A stretch of DNA of 64,000 nucleotides from Neobacillus ginsengisoli (GTDB lineage: Bacteria > Bacillota > Bacilli > Bacillales_B > DSM-18226). A program made the position numbers and the translations under genes. Every line of letters begins with the position of its first letter. The stretch's first letter is position 1. The notes under the pieces were generated by a model that saw nothing but the letters and a program-made list of their open reading frames with translations, ran no database searches and had not been told where the DNA came from. Positions 27,146 through 36,345 of this stretch are shown here, one piece after another. The stretch lies in the NCBI RefSeq assembly GCF_030813055.1, contig NZ_JAUSTW010000001.1:310001-374000 (forward strand), written 5' to 3'.

Positions 27146-27429
27146 CAGGTAAACAAAAAAGATTTTTACGTTCGAAGGCCCACCACCTTGACCCTATTTT
27201 TCAAGTAGGAAAAGGCGGAGTAAACGAGAATATGATTAAACAAATTACTGAGGCATTAGAAGCAAGAGAGCTTTTTAAGGTAAGTGTTTTACAAAATTGT
27301 GAGGAAGATAAAACGGTTGTAGCTGAGCAGATTGCTGAGGGTGCTGACGCAGAAATTGTGCAAATAATCGGTAATACGATCGTCCTTTATAAGGAATCCG
27401 TTGAAAAGAAACAAATTACTTTACCATAA
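27139..27429 (+). CDS. yqeI: CRM-domain RNA-binding protein YqeI (YhbY)
   Basis: This 96-aa protein is a single CRM domain: LTGKQKRFLRSKAHHLDPIFQVGKGG at the start and IVQIIGNTIVLYK at the end. The GKGG-type loop is the RNA-binding signature. Members associate with pre-50S ribosomal particles. Its start overlaps aroE, so translation is coupled. Confidence 0.95.
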   Translation: MLTGKQKRFLRSKAHHLDPIFQVGKGGVNENMIKQITEALEARELFKVSVLQNCEEDKTVVAEQIAEGADAEIVQIIGNTIVLYKESVEKKQITLP

Positions 27430-27456
27430 ACACTGGAAGTATAGGAGGCTTAGAGT

Positions 27457-28026
27457 ATGAAGAAAGTCGGGGTCTTGGGAGGAACATTTGACCCGCCGCA
27501 TCTTGGGCATCTTTTAATCGCTAATGAGGTATACTCCGCACTTGATCTTGATGAAGTTTGGTTTATGCCTAATCAAGAGCCTCCGCATAAGGAAAAATCA
27601 GATTCTGTTAAAAATGAAGAGCGTCTTCAAATGCTGAACCTGGCAATTGAAAATAATGACCATTTTAAAATTGCAGCCATTGAGCTTGAGCGGGAAGGCC
27701 GTTCCTATACTGTCGATACGATGAAAATATTAAATGCTCGATTTCCTAATTTTCAATTTTTCTTTATCATTGGCGCAGATATGATTGAATATTTGCCGAA
27801 ATGGCATAAAATTGATGAACTGATAAAGCTGGTGAAGTTTGTTGGCGTTGAAAGACCTGAATACAGCCATCAAACAGATTATCCTGTCCTTTATGTAGAT
27901 GTACCTGCTATGGAAGTATCATCCAGTATGATTCGTGAGCGAATAAAAAATGGAAAGACGGTTCGTTATTTATTGCCTGATCCGGTTATCCATTATATAG
28001 AGGAGAAACATTTATATGGAACGTGA
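27457..28026 (+). CDS. nadD: nicotinate-nucleotide adenylyltransferase
   Basis: This 189-aa enzyme turns nicotinate mononucleotide into deamido-NAD. The nucleotidyltransferase signature GGTFDPPHLGHLLIA is at residues 9-23, and the C-terminal SSSMIRERI motif binds ATP. The gene precedes and overlaps yqeK by 11 bases. The ribosome-binding site taggagg stands before ATG 27457. Confidence 0.97.
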   Translation: MKKVGVLGGTFDPPHLGHLLIANEVYSALDLDEVWFMPNQEPPHKEKSDSVKNEERLQMLNLAIENNDHFKIAAIELEREGRSYTVDTMKILNARFPNFQFFFIIGADMIEYLPKWHKIDELIKLVKFVGVERPEYSHQTDYPVLYVDVPAMEVSSSMIRERIKNGKTVRYLLPDPVIHYIEEKHLYGT

Positions 28027-28582
28027 AGAGGCCCTTAAAATTGTAAAGGAACAATTAACAGAACACCGATATCAACATACGTTAGGCGTCGTGGAAACAG
28101 CGATACAATTGGCAGAAAAATATGGTGCTGATGTAGTAAAAGCTGAAATGGCAGCCATTTTTCATGATTATGCAAAATTTCGCTCAAAAGAGGAAATGAA
28201 GGAAATCATAAAGGAACAAGGCTTCCCGCATGATTTACTCGAATTTAATGGGGAGCTATGGCATGCACCCGTAGGAGCCTACCTAGTAGAAAAAGAAGCA
28301 GGAATAACTGACCGTGAAATTTTAGATGCCATTAGGTTTCATACATCCGGAAGAATCAATATGACTTTGCTTGATAAAGTGGTTTATTTGGCGGATTATA
28401 TTGAACCGGGGCGGCATTTTCCCGGAGTAGATGAAGTGCGGGAAATCGCAAAAGAAAGTTTAGATAAAGCATTAATAAAGGCGATTCAAAATACGATTTT
28501 GTTTTTAATGAAGAAAAATCAAACGGTATATCCGGATACTTTTCATACTTACAACGATCTTGTACAAAAACTGGAGGATTGA
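28016..28582 (+). CDS. yqeK: HD-domain Ap4A hydrolase YqeK
   Basis: This 188-aa HD-superfamily hydrolase carries H..HTLGV near residue 20, the HD pair in FHDYAKF near 48, and later His residues (LWHAPVGA, IRFHTSGR). Members of the YqeK family split diadenosine tetraphosphate symmetrically into two ADP. ATG 28016 is inside the end of nadD, and the ribosome-binding site gagga is there too. Confidence 0.95.
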   Translation: MEREEALKIVKEQLTEHRYQHTLGVVETAIQLAEKYGADVVKAEMAAIFHDYAKFRSKEEMKEIIKEQGFPHDLLEFNGELWHAPVGAYLVEKEAGITDREILDAIRFHTSGRINMTLLDKVVYLADYIEPGRHFPGVDEVREIAKESLDKALIKAIQNTILFLMKKNQTVYPDTFHTYNDLVQKLED

Positions 28583-28585
28583 TTA

Positions 28586-28942
28586 ATGAATAATCAAGAA
28601 TTACTTAAAATTGCCGTAAAAGCAGCAGATGATAAAAGAGCAGAAGACATTCTTGCCCTTAATATGAAGGGGATTTCTCTAATTGCGGATTACTTTATTA
28701 TTTGCCACGGAAATTCTGATAAACAGGTTCAAGCCATCGCCAGAGAAATGAAGGAAAAAGCTCAAGAAAATGGCTATGATGTTAAAAGAATTGAGGGCTT
28801 TGATGAAGCTAGATGGGTATTAATTGATTTAGGGGATGTCGTGGCCCATGTATTCCACCGCGATGAAAGAAGTTATTATAAGCTCGAGCGTTTATGGGGC
28901 GATGCACCATTAGAAGATATTCGCAGTGAGTTAAATTCATGA
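28586..28942 (+). CDS. rsfS: ribosome silencing factor RsfS
   Basis: This 118-aa protein of the RsfS/Iojap family has the conserved core IADYFIICHGNSDKQVQAIA and the C-terminal WVLIDLGDVVAHVFH. It binds L14 on the 50S subunit and blocks joining of the 30S subunit when nutrients are low. It sits between yqeK and yqeM with spacing under 5 bases on either side. Confidence 0.96.
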   Translation: MNNQELLKIAVKAADDKRAEDILALNMKGISLIADYFIICHGNSDKQVQAIAREMKEKAQENGYDVKRIEGFDEARWVLIDLGDVVAHVFHRDERSYYKLERLWGDAPLEDIRSELNS

Positions 28943-29688
28943 GCTATGAACATTTTGCCTATTTGTACGATGAACTGATGAAGGATGCTCCGTATGACGA
29001 ATGGGTAAAGTTCGTAAAAGAAAGACTGCAAAAATATCATGTTGACGGAAATCTTCTTCTTGATCTGGCATGTGGGACAGGTGAGTTATCTATCCGCTTG
29101 GCGGAAGAGGGATTTTCTGTCACAGGTGTGGATTTATCGTCGGATATGCTGGCAGTTGCACAGGCAAAATCAGAAGGGGCAGGAACTCCAATACCTTTTT
29201 TCGAGCAAAATATGACTGACTTGGAAGGCCATGGACTATTTGATATCATTGGGATCTTTTGTGACTCACTGAATTATTTACAAACAGAAGAAGAAGTAAC
29301 TCAGACTTTCTCAACCGTTTACCAACATTTGAAAACCGGAGGTATTTTCTTTTTTGATGTTCATTCAATCTATAAAATCTCCCAAGTATTCATCAATCAA
29401 ACATTTGCATTGAATGAAGATAATTTATCTTATATATGGAATAGTTTTCCAGGTGAATTTCCTAATAGTGTTGAGCACGATCTCAGTTTTTTTGTTCTGG
29501 ATGAGCAAACTGGAAAATATGACCGTTTTGACGAACTTCATTATCAACGGACATTTCCTGTACAGCAATATACAGACTGGTTAAAGAGTACAGGTTTCGA
29601 AGTGTTGGAAGTTAGTGCTGATTTTGAAAATACCGCACCAATATCACATTCAGAAAGAATTTTTTTTGTTGTTCAAAAAAGTAAATAA
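28939..29688 (+). CDS. yqeM: SAM-dependent methyltransferase YqeM
   Basis: This 249-aa class I methyltransferase begins SYEHFAYLYDELMKDAPYDEW; the SAM-binding loop LLDLACGTGELSIRLA is near residue 36, and GVDLSSDML follows. The substrate is unknown. It overlaps rsfS by 4 bases (ATGA) and is the last gene of the operon before a terminator. Confidence 0.9.
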   Translation: MSYEHFAYLYDELMKDAPYDEWVKFVKERLQKYHVDGNLLLDLACGTGELSIRLAEEGFSVTGVDLSSDMLAVAQAKSEGAGTPIPFFEQNMTDLEGHGLFDIIGIFCDSLNYLQTEEEVTQTFSTVYQHLKTGGIFFFDVHSIYKISQVFINQTFALNEDNLSYIWNSFPGEFPNSVEHDLSFFVLDEQTGKYDRFDELHYQRTFPVQQYTDWLKSTGFEVLEVSADFENTAPISHSERIFFVVQKSK

Positions 29689-29691
29689 AAT

Positions 29692-29725
29692 AAAGCCATC
29701 TTCATGAAAAAAAGATGGCTTTTTA
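29692..29725. terminator. bidirectional terminator after yqeM
   Basis: The 11-bp stem aaagccatctt (29692-29702) with aagatggcttt (29712-29722) has A and T runs on both sides. It lies between yqeM and the convergent comER. Confidence 0.92.
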
Positions 29726-29762
29726 ATAAAAGAGAAGGAGGAATTTCTCTTTTACTAGCGAA

Positions 29763-30587
29763 TTAATCATTAGAGAATTGTTCTTCGACCTTTTCGAGAT
29801 CTTCTTGGAATTTCGTATGTGTGGCCTTAAAAACATGCTCAAAAATATCTCCAAGCTCATTCTCCATTACTTTTATTCCCTCACCTGTTATACCGCCTTT
29901 TACACAAACCTTTTCCTGTAGAGATGGCAATGTATAATGACCTTGCTTTAACAGTTCACCAAGACCGACAATCATTTCACTTGCTAATGTTGTTGCTGTG
30001 TTTTCATCTATATCTGTTTCCTTTGCTGCGGCTAAAATGAAGCGTTGGAGCAGGTAACTAAAGAATGCAGGCCCGCAGCTGACGATATCGGAGGCAACCC
30101 TCGTAATTTTTTCATCTATCAATACCGGAACACCTATTTTTGAAAACAGATTCTCCACTTGGCTCTTCCAAGCTTCCCGACAATTTTCACCATAGGTAAT
30201 TAACGCAATCCCGGATAAAGCCCGATTTGTAATGCTCGGAATGACCCTCACTGTTGAACAAGGAACCTTTTTTTCTATTTGGCTTGTACTGATAGGGCTT
30301 GTAATGGAAATAATGCATTTATCTGCAGATAAATGTGGTTTAATCTCTCCTAAAATTTTATAAACATCCAATGGTTTTACACAAATAAACAACAAATTGG
30401 ACCCTGCTGCTACTTCTGCCGCATTGTCCACAACCTTTATTTCCTTATATTTATCTTTAAGCAACATCGCTTTTGATTTTGTTCTGTTAGTAATTATCAC
30501 TGAAGAAGGGGAAATGGCTTTTGCGTCTATCAAAGCCTCCACTAAAATCCTCCCCATATTACCGGTACCGATGAAACCAATTTTCAT
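29763..30587 (-). CDS. comER: late competence protein ComER (P5C reductase family)
   Basis: This 274-aa protein has the pyrroline-5-carboxylate reductase fold. The nucleotide-binding loop MKIGFIGTGNMGRILVEA is at the N-terminus, and the C-terminal dimerisation region (KVCVKGGITGEGI) is typical. It is transcribed away from comEA as in B. subtilis. ComER is not needed for DNA uptake there; it has been linked with sporulation and biofilm. True reductase activity is possible but not shown by the sequence. Confidence 0.92.
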   Translation of the reverse strand: MKIGFIGTGNMGRILVEALIDAKAISPSSVIITNRTKSKAMLLKDKYKEIKVVDNAAEVAAGSNLLFICVKPLDVYKILGEIKPHLSADKCIISITSPISTSQIEKKVPCSTVRVIPSITNRALSGIALITYGENCREAWKSQVENLFSKIGVPVLIDEKITRVASDIVSCGPAFFSYLLQRFILAAAKETDIDENTATTLASEMIVGLGELLKQGHYTLPSLQEKVCVKGGITGEGIKVMENELGDIFEHVFKATHTKFQEDLEKVEEQFSND

Positions 30588-30673
30588 TGTTCCGACCCTC
30601 CTTCACCTGCAAGTTTCTCTTATACAATATGAAAATCGATAATGAAATATACCTTTAGAAAGGAAGGATCAAA

Positions 30674-31342
30674 TTGAAAGACTGGTTGATTGAACATAAG
30701 TACTACGCGTTATTTGCTGTTATGATCGCTTTAGGCGGTATTTATTATTTTTATAACACCGGTAATGAGTCTTCCCGTAATACAACAATCAGTGAGGTTG
30801 GTAATAAGCTTCAATCGGATGTGAAGGTAGCAGAAAATAAGAACAAAAAAACTGAGTTAAGTCAATCACAACATGACAAACAAACAAACAAAATCATGGT
30901 AGATGTTAAGGGGGAAATTAAACAGCCCGGAGTTTATGAATCAACTAAAGGTGAACGAGTGATCGATGTCATTAACCGGGCAGGAGGTGTAACAGACAAG
31001 GCAGATAAAAGCCAAATTAACTTTGCCGAACATGTTCAAGATGAAATGGTTATCTACATCCCGGCGAAGGGTGAGGCGGGAGCTGCGGGTACTTGGGCTG
31101 GAAGTGCTTCTTCGGCAACAATAGGCGGAAGCCTCAGCAACAAGCAATCAAAAATCGATTTAAATAAGGCGGATGTGAATGAATTGCAAAACCTGCCTGG
31201 AGTTGGTCCCTCAAAAGCAGCATCGATTATTGAATACCGGGAAAAAAGCGGCCCGTTTAAAACAATTGAAGATTTAAAAAATATTAGTGGTATCGGGGAT
31301 AAAACGTTTGAAAAATTAAAAGATCTGATTGTTGTTCATTAA
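30674..31342 (+). CDS. comEA: competence DNA receptor ComEA
   Basis: This 222-aa protein has one N-terminal membrane helix (about 9-26), a flexible linker, a SLBB domain (MVDVKGEIKQPGVYE, about 75-135), and two helix-hairpin-helix motifs at the end (ELQNLPGVGPSKAASIIEYR and LKNISGIGDKTFEKLK). It binds double-stranded DNA at the outer membrane face during transformation. TTG 30674 follows aggaaggatc. The comE gene order is complete. Confidence 0.97.
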   Translation: MKDWLIEHKYYALFAVMIALGGIYYFYNTGNESSRNTTISEVGNKLQSDVKVAENKNKKTELSQSQHDKQTNKIMVDVKGEIKQPGVYESTKGERVIDVINRAGGVTDKADKSQINFAEHVQDEMVIYIPAKGEAGAAGTWAGSASSATIGGSLSNKQSKIDLNKADVNELQNLPGVGPSKAASIIEYREKSGPFKTIEDLKNISGIGDKTFEKLKDLIVVH

Positions 31343-31424
31343 TGGTTCTATTTGACCATTGGTTGTATGCAACATTACACTTAAAATAGTAACAGAAAAG
31401 TTTGTTGGAGGAGTGGGAGAGATT

Positions 31425-31886
31425 ATGGAACGCATTTCGTGGGATCAATATTTTATGGCTCAAAGCCATTTACTTGCACTGAGAAGTACATGTACTCGGC
31501 TCTCTGTTGGAGCAACCATTGTCAGAGATAAGCGGATTATTGCCGGCGGGTATAACGGTTCGATCGCGGGAGGGGACCACTGTATTGATAAAGGATGCTA
31601 CGTAATTGACAATCATTGTGTAAGAACGATTCATGCTGAAATGAATGCCCTTTTACAGTGTGCAAAATTTGGGGTACCCACTGCCGATTCGGAAATTTAT
31701 GTTACCCATTTTCCATGCCTTCAGTGCTGTAAGGCACTCATTCAGGCAGGCATTAAAACTGTTTATTATGCTCAAGATTATAAGAATCACCCATATGCAG
31801 TAGAGCTTTTCGAACAAGCTAACGTGAAAGTTGAAAAAGTAGAATTAAAAGAACAACATTTTGATTTTCGGAAGATTAATCAATAA
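31425..31886 (+). CDS. comEB: ComE operon protein 2 (deoxycytidylate deaminase family)
   Basis: This 153-aa zinc enzyme has the deaminase motifs HAEMNALLQC and PCLQCCKAL. It would deaminate dCMP to dUMP. ATG 31425 was chosen because ggaggag lies 8-12 bases upstream and the start MERISWDQYF fits the family; the upstream GTG 31359 is not needed. It is not essential for transformation in B. subtilis despite its name. After its stop, a hairpin (31898-31922) without a T run precedes comEC. Confidence 0.94.
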   Translation: MERISWDQYFMAQSHLLALRSTCTRLSVGATIVRDKRIIAGGYNGSIAGGDHCIDKGCYVIDNHCVRTIHAEMNALLQCAKFGVPTADSEIYVTHFPCLQCCKALIQAGIKTVYYAQDYKNHPYAVELFEQANVKVEKVELKEQHFDFRKINQ

Positions 31887-31974
31887 GAAAATCCCCTTAA
31901 CACGCCGGTTCTAAACCGGCGTTACCCTCGAAAATAAATCCTAAAGTAAATTTTTACGATGGAGAATAAAAAAT

Positions 31975-34302
31975 ATGAATGGTAGATACTTTTATTTTGC
32001 TTTGACAGCATTATTAGGTGTTCTTTGTTCCCTTATTAATTTTGTTCCCTTTTTTCTGTTAACTTTAATTTATAGTTATCTTTTATATAGATACAAAAGC
32101 TATACGAAATCACAGCTTGTCTTAATTAGTTGTTTGTTTTTTGTGTTTTTGGCGGTTAGTCATCATACAGCAGCAAAAAATAAAACGATCATTCCTGAAT
32201 CAACTGCCACTTTTATTCTTGAGTATAACCAAGATACAAAAATTGATGGAGATTTATTCCAAGTAACGGCGACCGAAATAAATTACAAGGAAAAGCTGCT
32301 GGTTCGTTACAAAATCAAATCTGAGCAAGAAAAAGAGGCTTTAAAAAATAAAGATTTTTACGGCTGTCAAAGTAGAGTCACCGGGGAACTGTCAAAACCG
32401 GCCATTGCTAAAAATCCCAATGGTTTTAACTACCAATCTTATTTAGCGGCTAAACAGACTTACTGGATTATGGAAATGGAAGAAAGTCCACTTCAAACTT
32501 GCTCACAGGTGAAATCTTCGATCTTAGCAAAGGTCAAACAAATTCGTTTTTTAGGAATCCGTTACCTCGAGAATCATTTTCCGCCCGACATTGCCTCTCT
32601 TTCAGCGGCATTAATATTTGGAGACAGGAATGTACTTAACCCCGATTTACTGGAGGATTACCAAAAGACAGGTATTGTTCACTTACTCGCTATTTCCGGA
32701 CTTCACGTTTCATTGTTGGTTGGGATGGTTTATTACCTTGGGATACGAATTGGATTTACCAAGCAGTTTATGATGAATTTTCTCCTTACGATTCTTCCTT
32801 TTTATATAATTCTCACAGGAGGTTCACCGTCCGTCATCCGGGCAGTTATGATGATTTATCTCGTCCTTCTCTTGGTTAAATGGAACAATCGCATAAAACT
32901 TTTACCTATTGATGCAATTAGTTTGGCGCTTATCATTTATTTATTTTTTTCCCCAATGATCATATTTGATATTGGTTTCCAACTTTCCTTCACTGTAAGC
33001 TTCGCAATCATTTTATCGGCACCGAAAATCCTAAAGCGGTATCAAAAGAATATATCCCGTATGCTGGTAACTTCAATAACCTCGCAATTAGCGGCTCTTC
33101 CGTTTTTGTTGTATCATTACTTCGAACTTTCCTTTATCAGCCTCTTCGCAAATTTATTGTATATCCCGTTATTTTCTTTTGTTTATCTCCCCGGATTGTA
33201 TTTATTATTTTTTGTTCAATTAATATTTGGTACGTCTCCCACGATGGTTATTAACCTCTTTATTAAAATTATTACTTTCTCCAATCAGCTAATTGCTAAG
33301 CTCGCCGATTATTCTCTTTTTCGATTTACACCCGGCAGACCAAATGGCGTTTTTCTGGTTCTATATTTGCTGATTATTTTGCTGATTTTTTTTATCTGGG
33401 AAGCTAGGTATTGTCGGAAACGAAATCTTCATCTTTTCCTCTTGACCTGTCTTTTATTAACTATTCAAAGCGGTTGGAACGTGATTAATCCATATGGCGA
33501 GGTGACGATGATTGATGTCGGGCAGGGTGATAGTATTCTGATTCATCTCCCTTTTGGAAAAGGGAATTATCTAATTGATACCGGAGGGACCTTGGCCTTT
33601 TCAGGAGAGCAATGGAAAAACCGCGTAAAACCATATGAAGTTGGCAGGGATGTAGTGGTTCCTTTTTTAAAAGGGAAAGGGATTACGAAAATTGATAAAC
33701 TTATCCTTACACATGGTGATATGGATCATATCGGCGGTGCTTTTTCCATCTTAAAGGAGTTGGAGGTGAAGCAAATCCTTATGTCTTCCGTTGTCGAACC
33801 ATCGGAAGCTGAATTAAACATTATAAAACTGGCAGAAAAGAAGGGAATCCCAGCATTGAAGGTTTCGGAAGGAAATGAATGGACTAGCGGAGAGAGTTTC
33901 TTTTATATCCTTTCACCGGAAAAGAATTTTTCAGGTGAACGAAACAAAGGATCTGTTACCATATTTGTAAAAGTAGGTGGGCTCACTTGGTTTTTTGGAG
34001 GTGACCTGGATCAGGAAGGAGAGGAAAAAATCATTAAAAAATATCCGAATTTGAAGATTGATATCCTTAAGGCAGGTCATCATGGAAGTAAAACCTCAAG
34101 TGCTCAAACCTTCATAAATCAAATAAAACCAAGAGTTTCTCTCATTTCTGTCGGAGAGAAGAATCGATTTGGCCATCCACATAAAGAAGTATTAGATCGT
34201 TTAAAAAAAGCCGGTTCCATCATTTATCGGACCGATAAACAAGGTGCAATCACATACAGATTTTTTCAAGGAAAAGGAACCTTTTTTACCTATCTTCCAT
34301 AG
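31975..34302 (+). CDS. comEC: DNA uptake channel protein ComEC
   Basis: This 775-aa polytopic membrane protein transports single-stranded DNA. It has an N-terminal DUF4131/OB-like region (about 20-175), the Competence core (about 200-480) with LAISGLHVSLLVGMVYY and many helices, and a C-terminal metallo-beta-lactamase-like domain with THGDMDHIGG and AGHHGSKTS. The full length and intact motifs suggest a working protein. The reading frame shows no defect. Confidence 0.97.
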   Translation: MNGRYFYFALTALLGVLCSLINFVPFFLLTLIYSYLLYRYKSYTKSQLVLISCLFFVFLAVSHHTAAKNKTIIPESTATFILEYNQDTKIDGDLFQVTATEINYKEKLLVRYKIKSEQEKEALKNKDFYGCQSRVTGELSKPAIAKNPNGFNYQSYLAAKQTYWIMEMEESPLQTCSQVKSSILAKVKQIRFLGIRYLENHFPPDIASLSAALIFGDRNVLNPDLLEDYQKTGIVHLLAISGLHVSLLVGMVYYLGIRIGFTKQFMMNFLLTILPFYIILTGGSPSVIRAVMMIYLVLLLVKWNNRIKLLPIDAISLALIIYLFFSPMIIFDIGFQLSFTVSFAIILSAPKILKRYQKNISRMLVTSITSQLAALPFLLYHYFELSFISLFANLLYIPLFSFVYLPGLYLLFFVQLIFGTSPTMVINLFIKIITFSNQLIAKLADYSLFRFTPGRPNGVFLVLYLLIILLIFFIWEARYCRKRNLHLFLLTCLLLTIQSGWNVINPYGEVTMIDVGQGDSILIHLPFGKGNYLIDTGGTLAFSGEQWKNRVKPYEVGRDVVVPFLKGKGITKIDKLILTHGDMDHIGGAFSILKELEVKQILMSSVVEPSEAELNIIKLAEKKGIPALKVSEGNEWTSGESFFYILSPEKNFSGERNKGSVTIFVKVGGLTWFFGGDLDQEGEEKIIKKYPNLKIDILKAGHHGSKTSSAQTFINQIKPRVSLISVGEKNRFGHPHKEVLDRLKKAGSIIYRTDKQGAITYRFFQGKGTFFTYLP

Positions 34303-34312
34303 GATAAAACAA

Positions 34313-34338
34313 AGCAAAAAGGCTGCATCACTGCAGCC
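34313..34338 (-). terminator. terminator of yqzM (minus strand)
   Basis: Stem ggctgca (34321-34327) with tgcagcc (34332-34338), loop tcac; on the minus strand it is followed by TTTTTGCTTT. It also lies 18 bases after comEC. Confidence 0.85.
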
Positions 34339-34361
34339 CCAAAACCCTATGTACCCAATTA

Positions 34362-34496
34362 TTAAGATCCGATTAGCTTAATGACTGTTGCGATAATAAA
34401 CATAATTGCGAAAAAACCAAAGGAAACACCAAATCCTACTCCTGAATCCATTGCATCATTGCGTTTACTTTGTACATCTTTTTCAAATTCATTCAC
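34362..34496 (-). CDS. yqzM: YqzM family small membrane protein
   Basis: This 44-aa protein begins VNEFEKDVQSKRNDAMDSG and ends with one hydrophobic segment (about 22-43), exactly the Bacillus YqzM pattern, and it lies between comEC and holA as in B. subtilis. The start is GTG 34496; on the minus strand ggaggggt precedes it. Function is unknown. Confidence 0.92.
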   Translation of the reverse strand: MNEFEKDVQSKRNDAMDSGVGFGVSFGFFAIMFIIATVIKLIGS

Positions 34497-34596
34497 AGTC
34501 TACCCCTCCTATTTCACAATTTAGTATAAGCGATTTACTAAAAAAAATCCATACGGCATTCAGAGTTGCTTCCTTAACTGACAAGAGTTAACACAT

Positions 34597-34740
34597 ATAG
34601 TTTATTCCGAATGGGCTAGACTAAAATTTACAAAGGAACTCCGCCGGGCAATAAAAGATCCTAGGGCTATTATTGCAGGCGTTCACTATAGATCGGGAAT
34701 TGGCGCAATTAAGAAAAAGACGCTAATTCCCTTTAAGTAC
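34597..34740 (+). ncRNA. candidate structured RNA between yqzM and holA
   Basis: Two neighbouring hairpins are visible: cgcc...gcaataa (34642-34654) with ttattgc...ggcg (34670-34681), and an 11-bp stem gggaattggcg (34695-34705) with cgctaattccc (34721-34731) followed by TTTAAG. No ORF over 20 codons with a ribosome-binding site was found. It may be a holA leader or a small RNA. The region from 34497 to 34806 is otherwise without recognisable content. Confidence 0.4.
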
Positions 34741-34806
34741 TTGTCAAATTGACCAAGCTTCTTTACGATAGTTATGTGTTAAGTGACAAAGGAGCGCTGG
34801 TGAAAA

Positions 34807-35823
34807 ATGGTATTGGATATTTGGAAGCAAATTAAAAAAAAGGACTTAGCTCCTATTTATTTATTATACGGAACGGAAGGCTTTTTAATCAATGAAACGA
34901 AGCAATTACTTCTTGATCATATTCTGGTTGAAGAAGAGAAGGATTTTAATTTTTCCGCTTATGATCTGGAGGAAACACCGATTGAGGTTGCATTGGAAGA
35001 TGCGGAAACTTTTCCTTTTCTAGGTGAAAGAAAAGTGCTTTTTTTACATAACCCGTCGTTTTTAACAGCTGAAAAATCAAAAGATAAGGTTGAACATAAC
35101 TTATCAAGATTAGAATCCTACTTAAAAGAGCCGGCACCCTTTACAGTGATGGTCATTTCCGCTCCATATGAAAAGCTCGATGAACGAAAAAAAATAACTA
35201 AAGAATTAAAAAAAAATACAGTGGTAGTCGAGGCAAAAAAACTGAATGAATCTGAACTAAAGAATTGGATTAAGGAAAGAGCGAAAGCAAACGGAATCGA
35301 ATTCGAGGTTAATGCCCTTGATTTATTGCTTGCCCTAGTGGGAACAAATATGTTTATGCTTTCAAGTGAAGTGGATAAGTTATCGTTATATACATCAGGG
35401 GAGAAGAAGATTGACGTAGACCTTGTTGAAAAATTAACGGCAAGATCACTTGAGCAAAATATTTTTACGCTGATTGAAAAAGTGGTCGCGCGTAAGCTAG
35501 ATGAAGCACTTCGGATTTATTTTGATTTGTTAAAGCAAAATGAGGAGCCGATTAAGATTTTGGCCTTGCTTGCAGGCCAATTCAGGTTAATCTATCAAGT
35601 TAAAGAACTGTCCCGAAGAGGATATGGGCAACAGCAAATAGCATCCTACCTGAAAATTCATCCATTCCGCGTAAAACTTGCTGCGGGTCAAGCGGGTAAA
35701 TTTACAGATGAAGAATTGGCCAACCTAATGAAGCTCATTGCGGAAGCTGATTATCAAATGAAGACCGGAGGCATGAATAAGTCTTTATTGATTGAAATGT
35801 TATTGTTTCGGTTAAAAAGGTAA
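34807..35823 (+). CDS. holA: DNA polymerase III delta subunit
   Basis: This 338-aa subunit of the clamp loader opens the beta sliding clamp. It begins with a divergent AAA+ domain (PIYLLYGTEGFLINETKQLLLD; no working P-loop, as is normal), then the helical lid and collar domain (about 210-338). It matches B. subtilis YqeN in length and place. ATG 34807 follows aaaggagcg with slightly long spacing. Confidence 0.95.
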   Translation: MVLDIWKQIKKKDLAPIYLLYGTEGFLINETKQLLLDHILVEEEKDFNFSAYDLEETPIEVALEDAETFPFLGERKVLFLHNPSFLTAEKSKDKVEHNLSRLESYLKEPAPFTVMVISAPYEKLDERKKITKELKKNTVVVEAKKLNESELKNWIKERAKANGIEFEVNALDLLLALVGTNMFMLSSEVDKLSLYTSGEKKIDVDLVEKLTARSLEQNIFTLIEKVVARKLDEALRIYFDLLKQNEEPIKILALLAGQFRLIYQVKELSRRGYGQQQIASYLKIHPFRVKLAAGQAGKFTDEELANLMKLIAEADYQMKTGGMNKSLLIEMLLFRLKR

Positions 35824-35858
35824 AAAAACGATTCCTGATGAGGAATCGTTTTTTTGTG
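35824..35858. terminator. bidirectional terminator between holA and rpsT
   Basis: The stem aaaacgattcct with aggaatcgtttt has a 4-base loop gatg and is followed by T run; the A run on its other side serves rpsT. Confidence 0.92.
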
Positions 35859-35865
35859 CGCTTTA

Positions 35866-36126
35866 TTATAGCGAATTAGCTTTTTTCATTAGACGTGACT
35901 TTTTACGAGCAGCAGCATTTTTATGGATAAGTCCTTTAGCAGCAGCCTTGTCTAATTTACTTGCAGCAGATGCTAATACTTCTTTAGCAGCAGCACCGTC
36001 GTTATTTGAAATAGCAGCTTCTACTTTTTTAACAGCAGTACGCATTGCAGATTTCGCAGTTGTATTTTGAGCATTACGAGCTTCGCTTGTTTTTACACGC
36101 TTAATAGCAGATTTAATGTTAGGCAT
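35866..36126 (-). CDS. rpsT: 30S ribosomal protein S20
   Basis: This 86-aa basic, Ala/Lys-rich helical protein begins [16 protein letters not shown] and ends with [18 protein letters not shown], both diagnostic of S20. On the minus strand aggaggtg precedes ATG 36126; an in-frame GTG-less extension to 36135 is not needed. It is transcribed as a single gene against the local direction, as in other Bacilli. Confidence 0.98.
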   Translation of the reverse strand: MPNIKSAIKRVKTSEARNAQNTTAKSAMRTAVKKVEAAISNNDGAAAKEVLASAASKLDKAAAKGLIHKNAAARKKSRLMKKANSL

Positions 36127-36345
36127 TACATTCACCTCCTACAAAGAATCGAGACTATATGAACTCGACTTAACATTCATTAACAATAATCAGAACAAGT
36201 GATATTTTATCAAACGTACTTAGCTTTTGCAATAGTTGTTTGTAAAGGAACGAAATTATCATTTGCATGTTTTACTGTGATTAGGGGGAAAATAGGAAAT
36301 AGTTTCTATTTTTTTTAAGGAATTATGGATGGGAGCGTTGCAAAT

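Noticed and set aside
29763..30587. comER as a true proline biosynthesis gene proC
   Set aside because: The fold is shared, but position opposite comEA and sequence type fit ComER; activity cannot be decided from sequence.
31898..31922. Hairpin between comEB and comEC as a terminator
   Set aside because: The stem is strong but no T run follows; it may affect RNA stability, but it is not counted as an intrinsic terminator.
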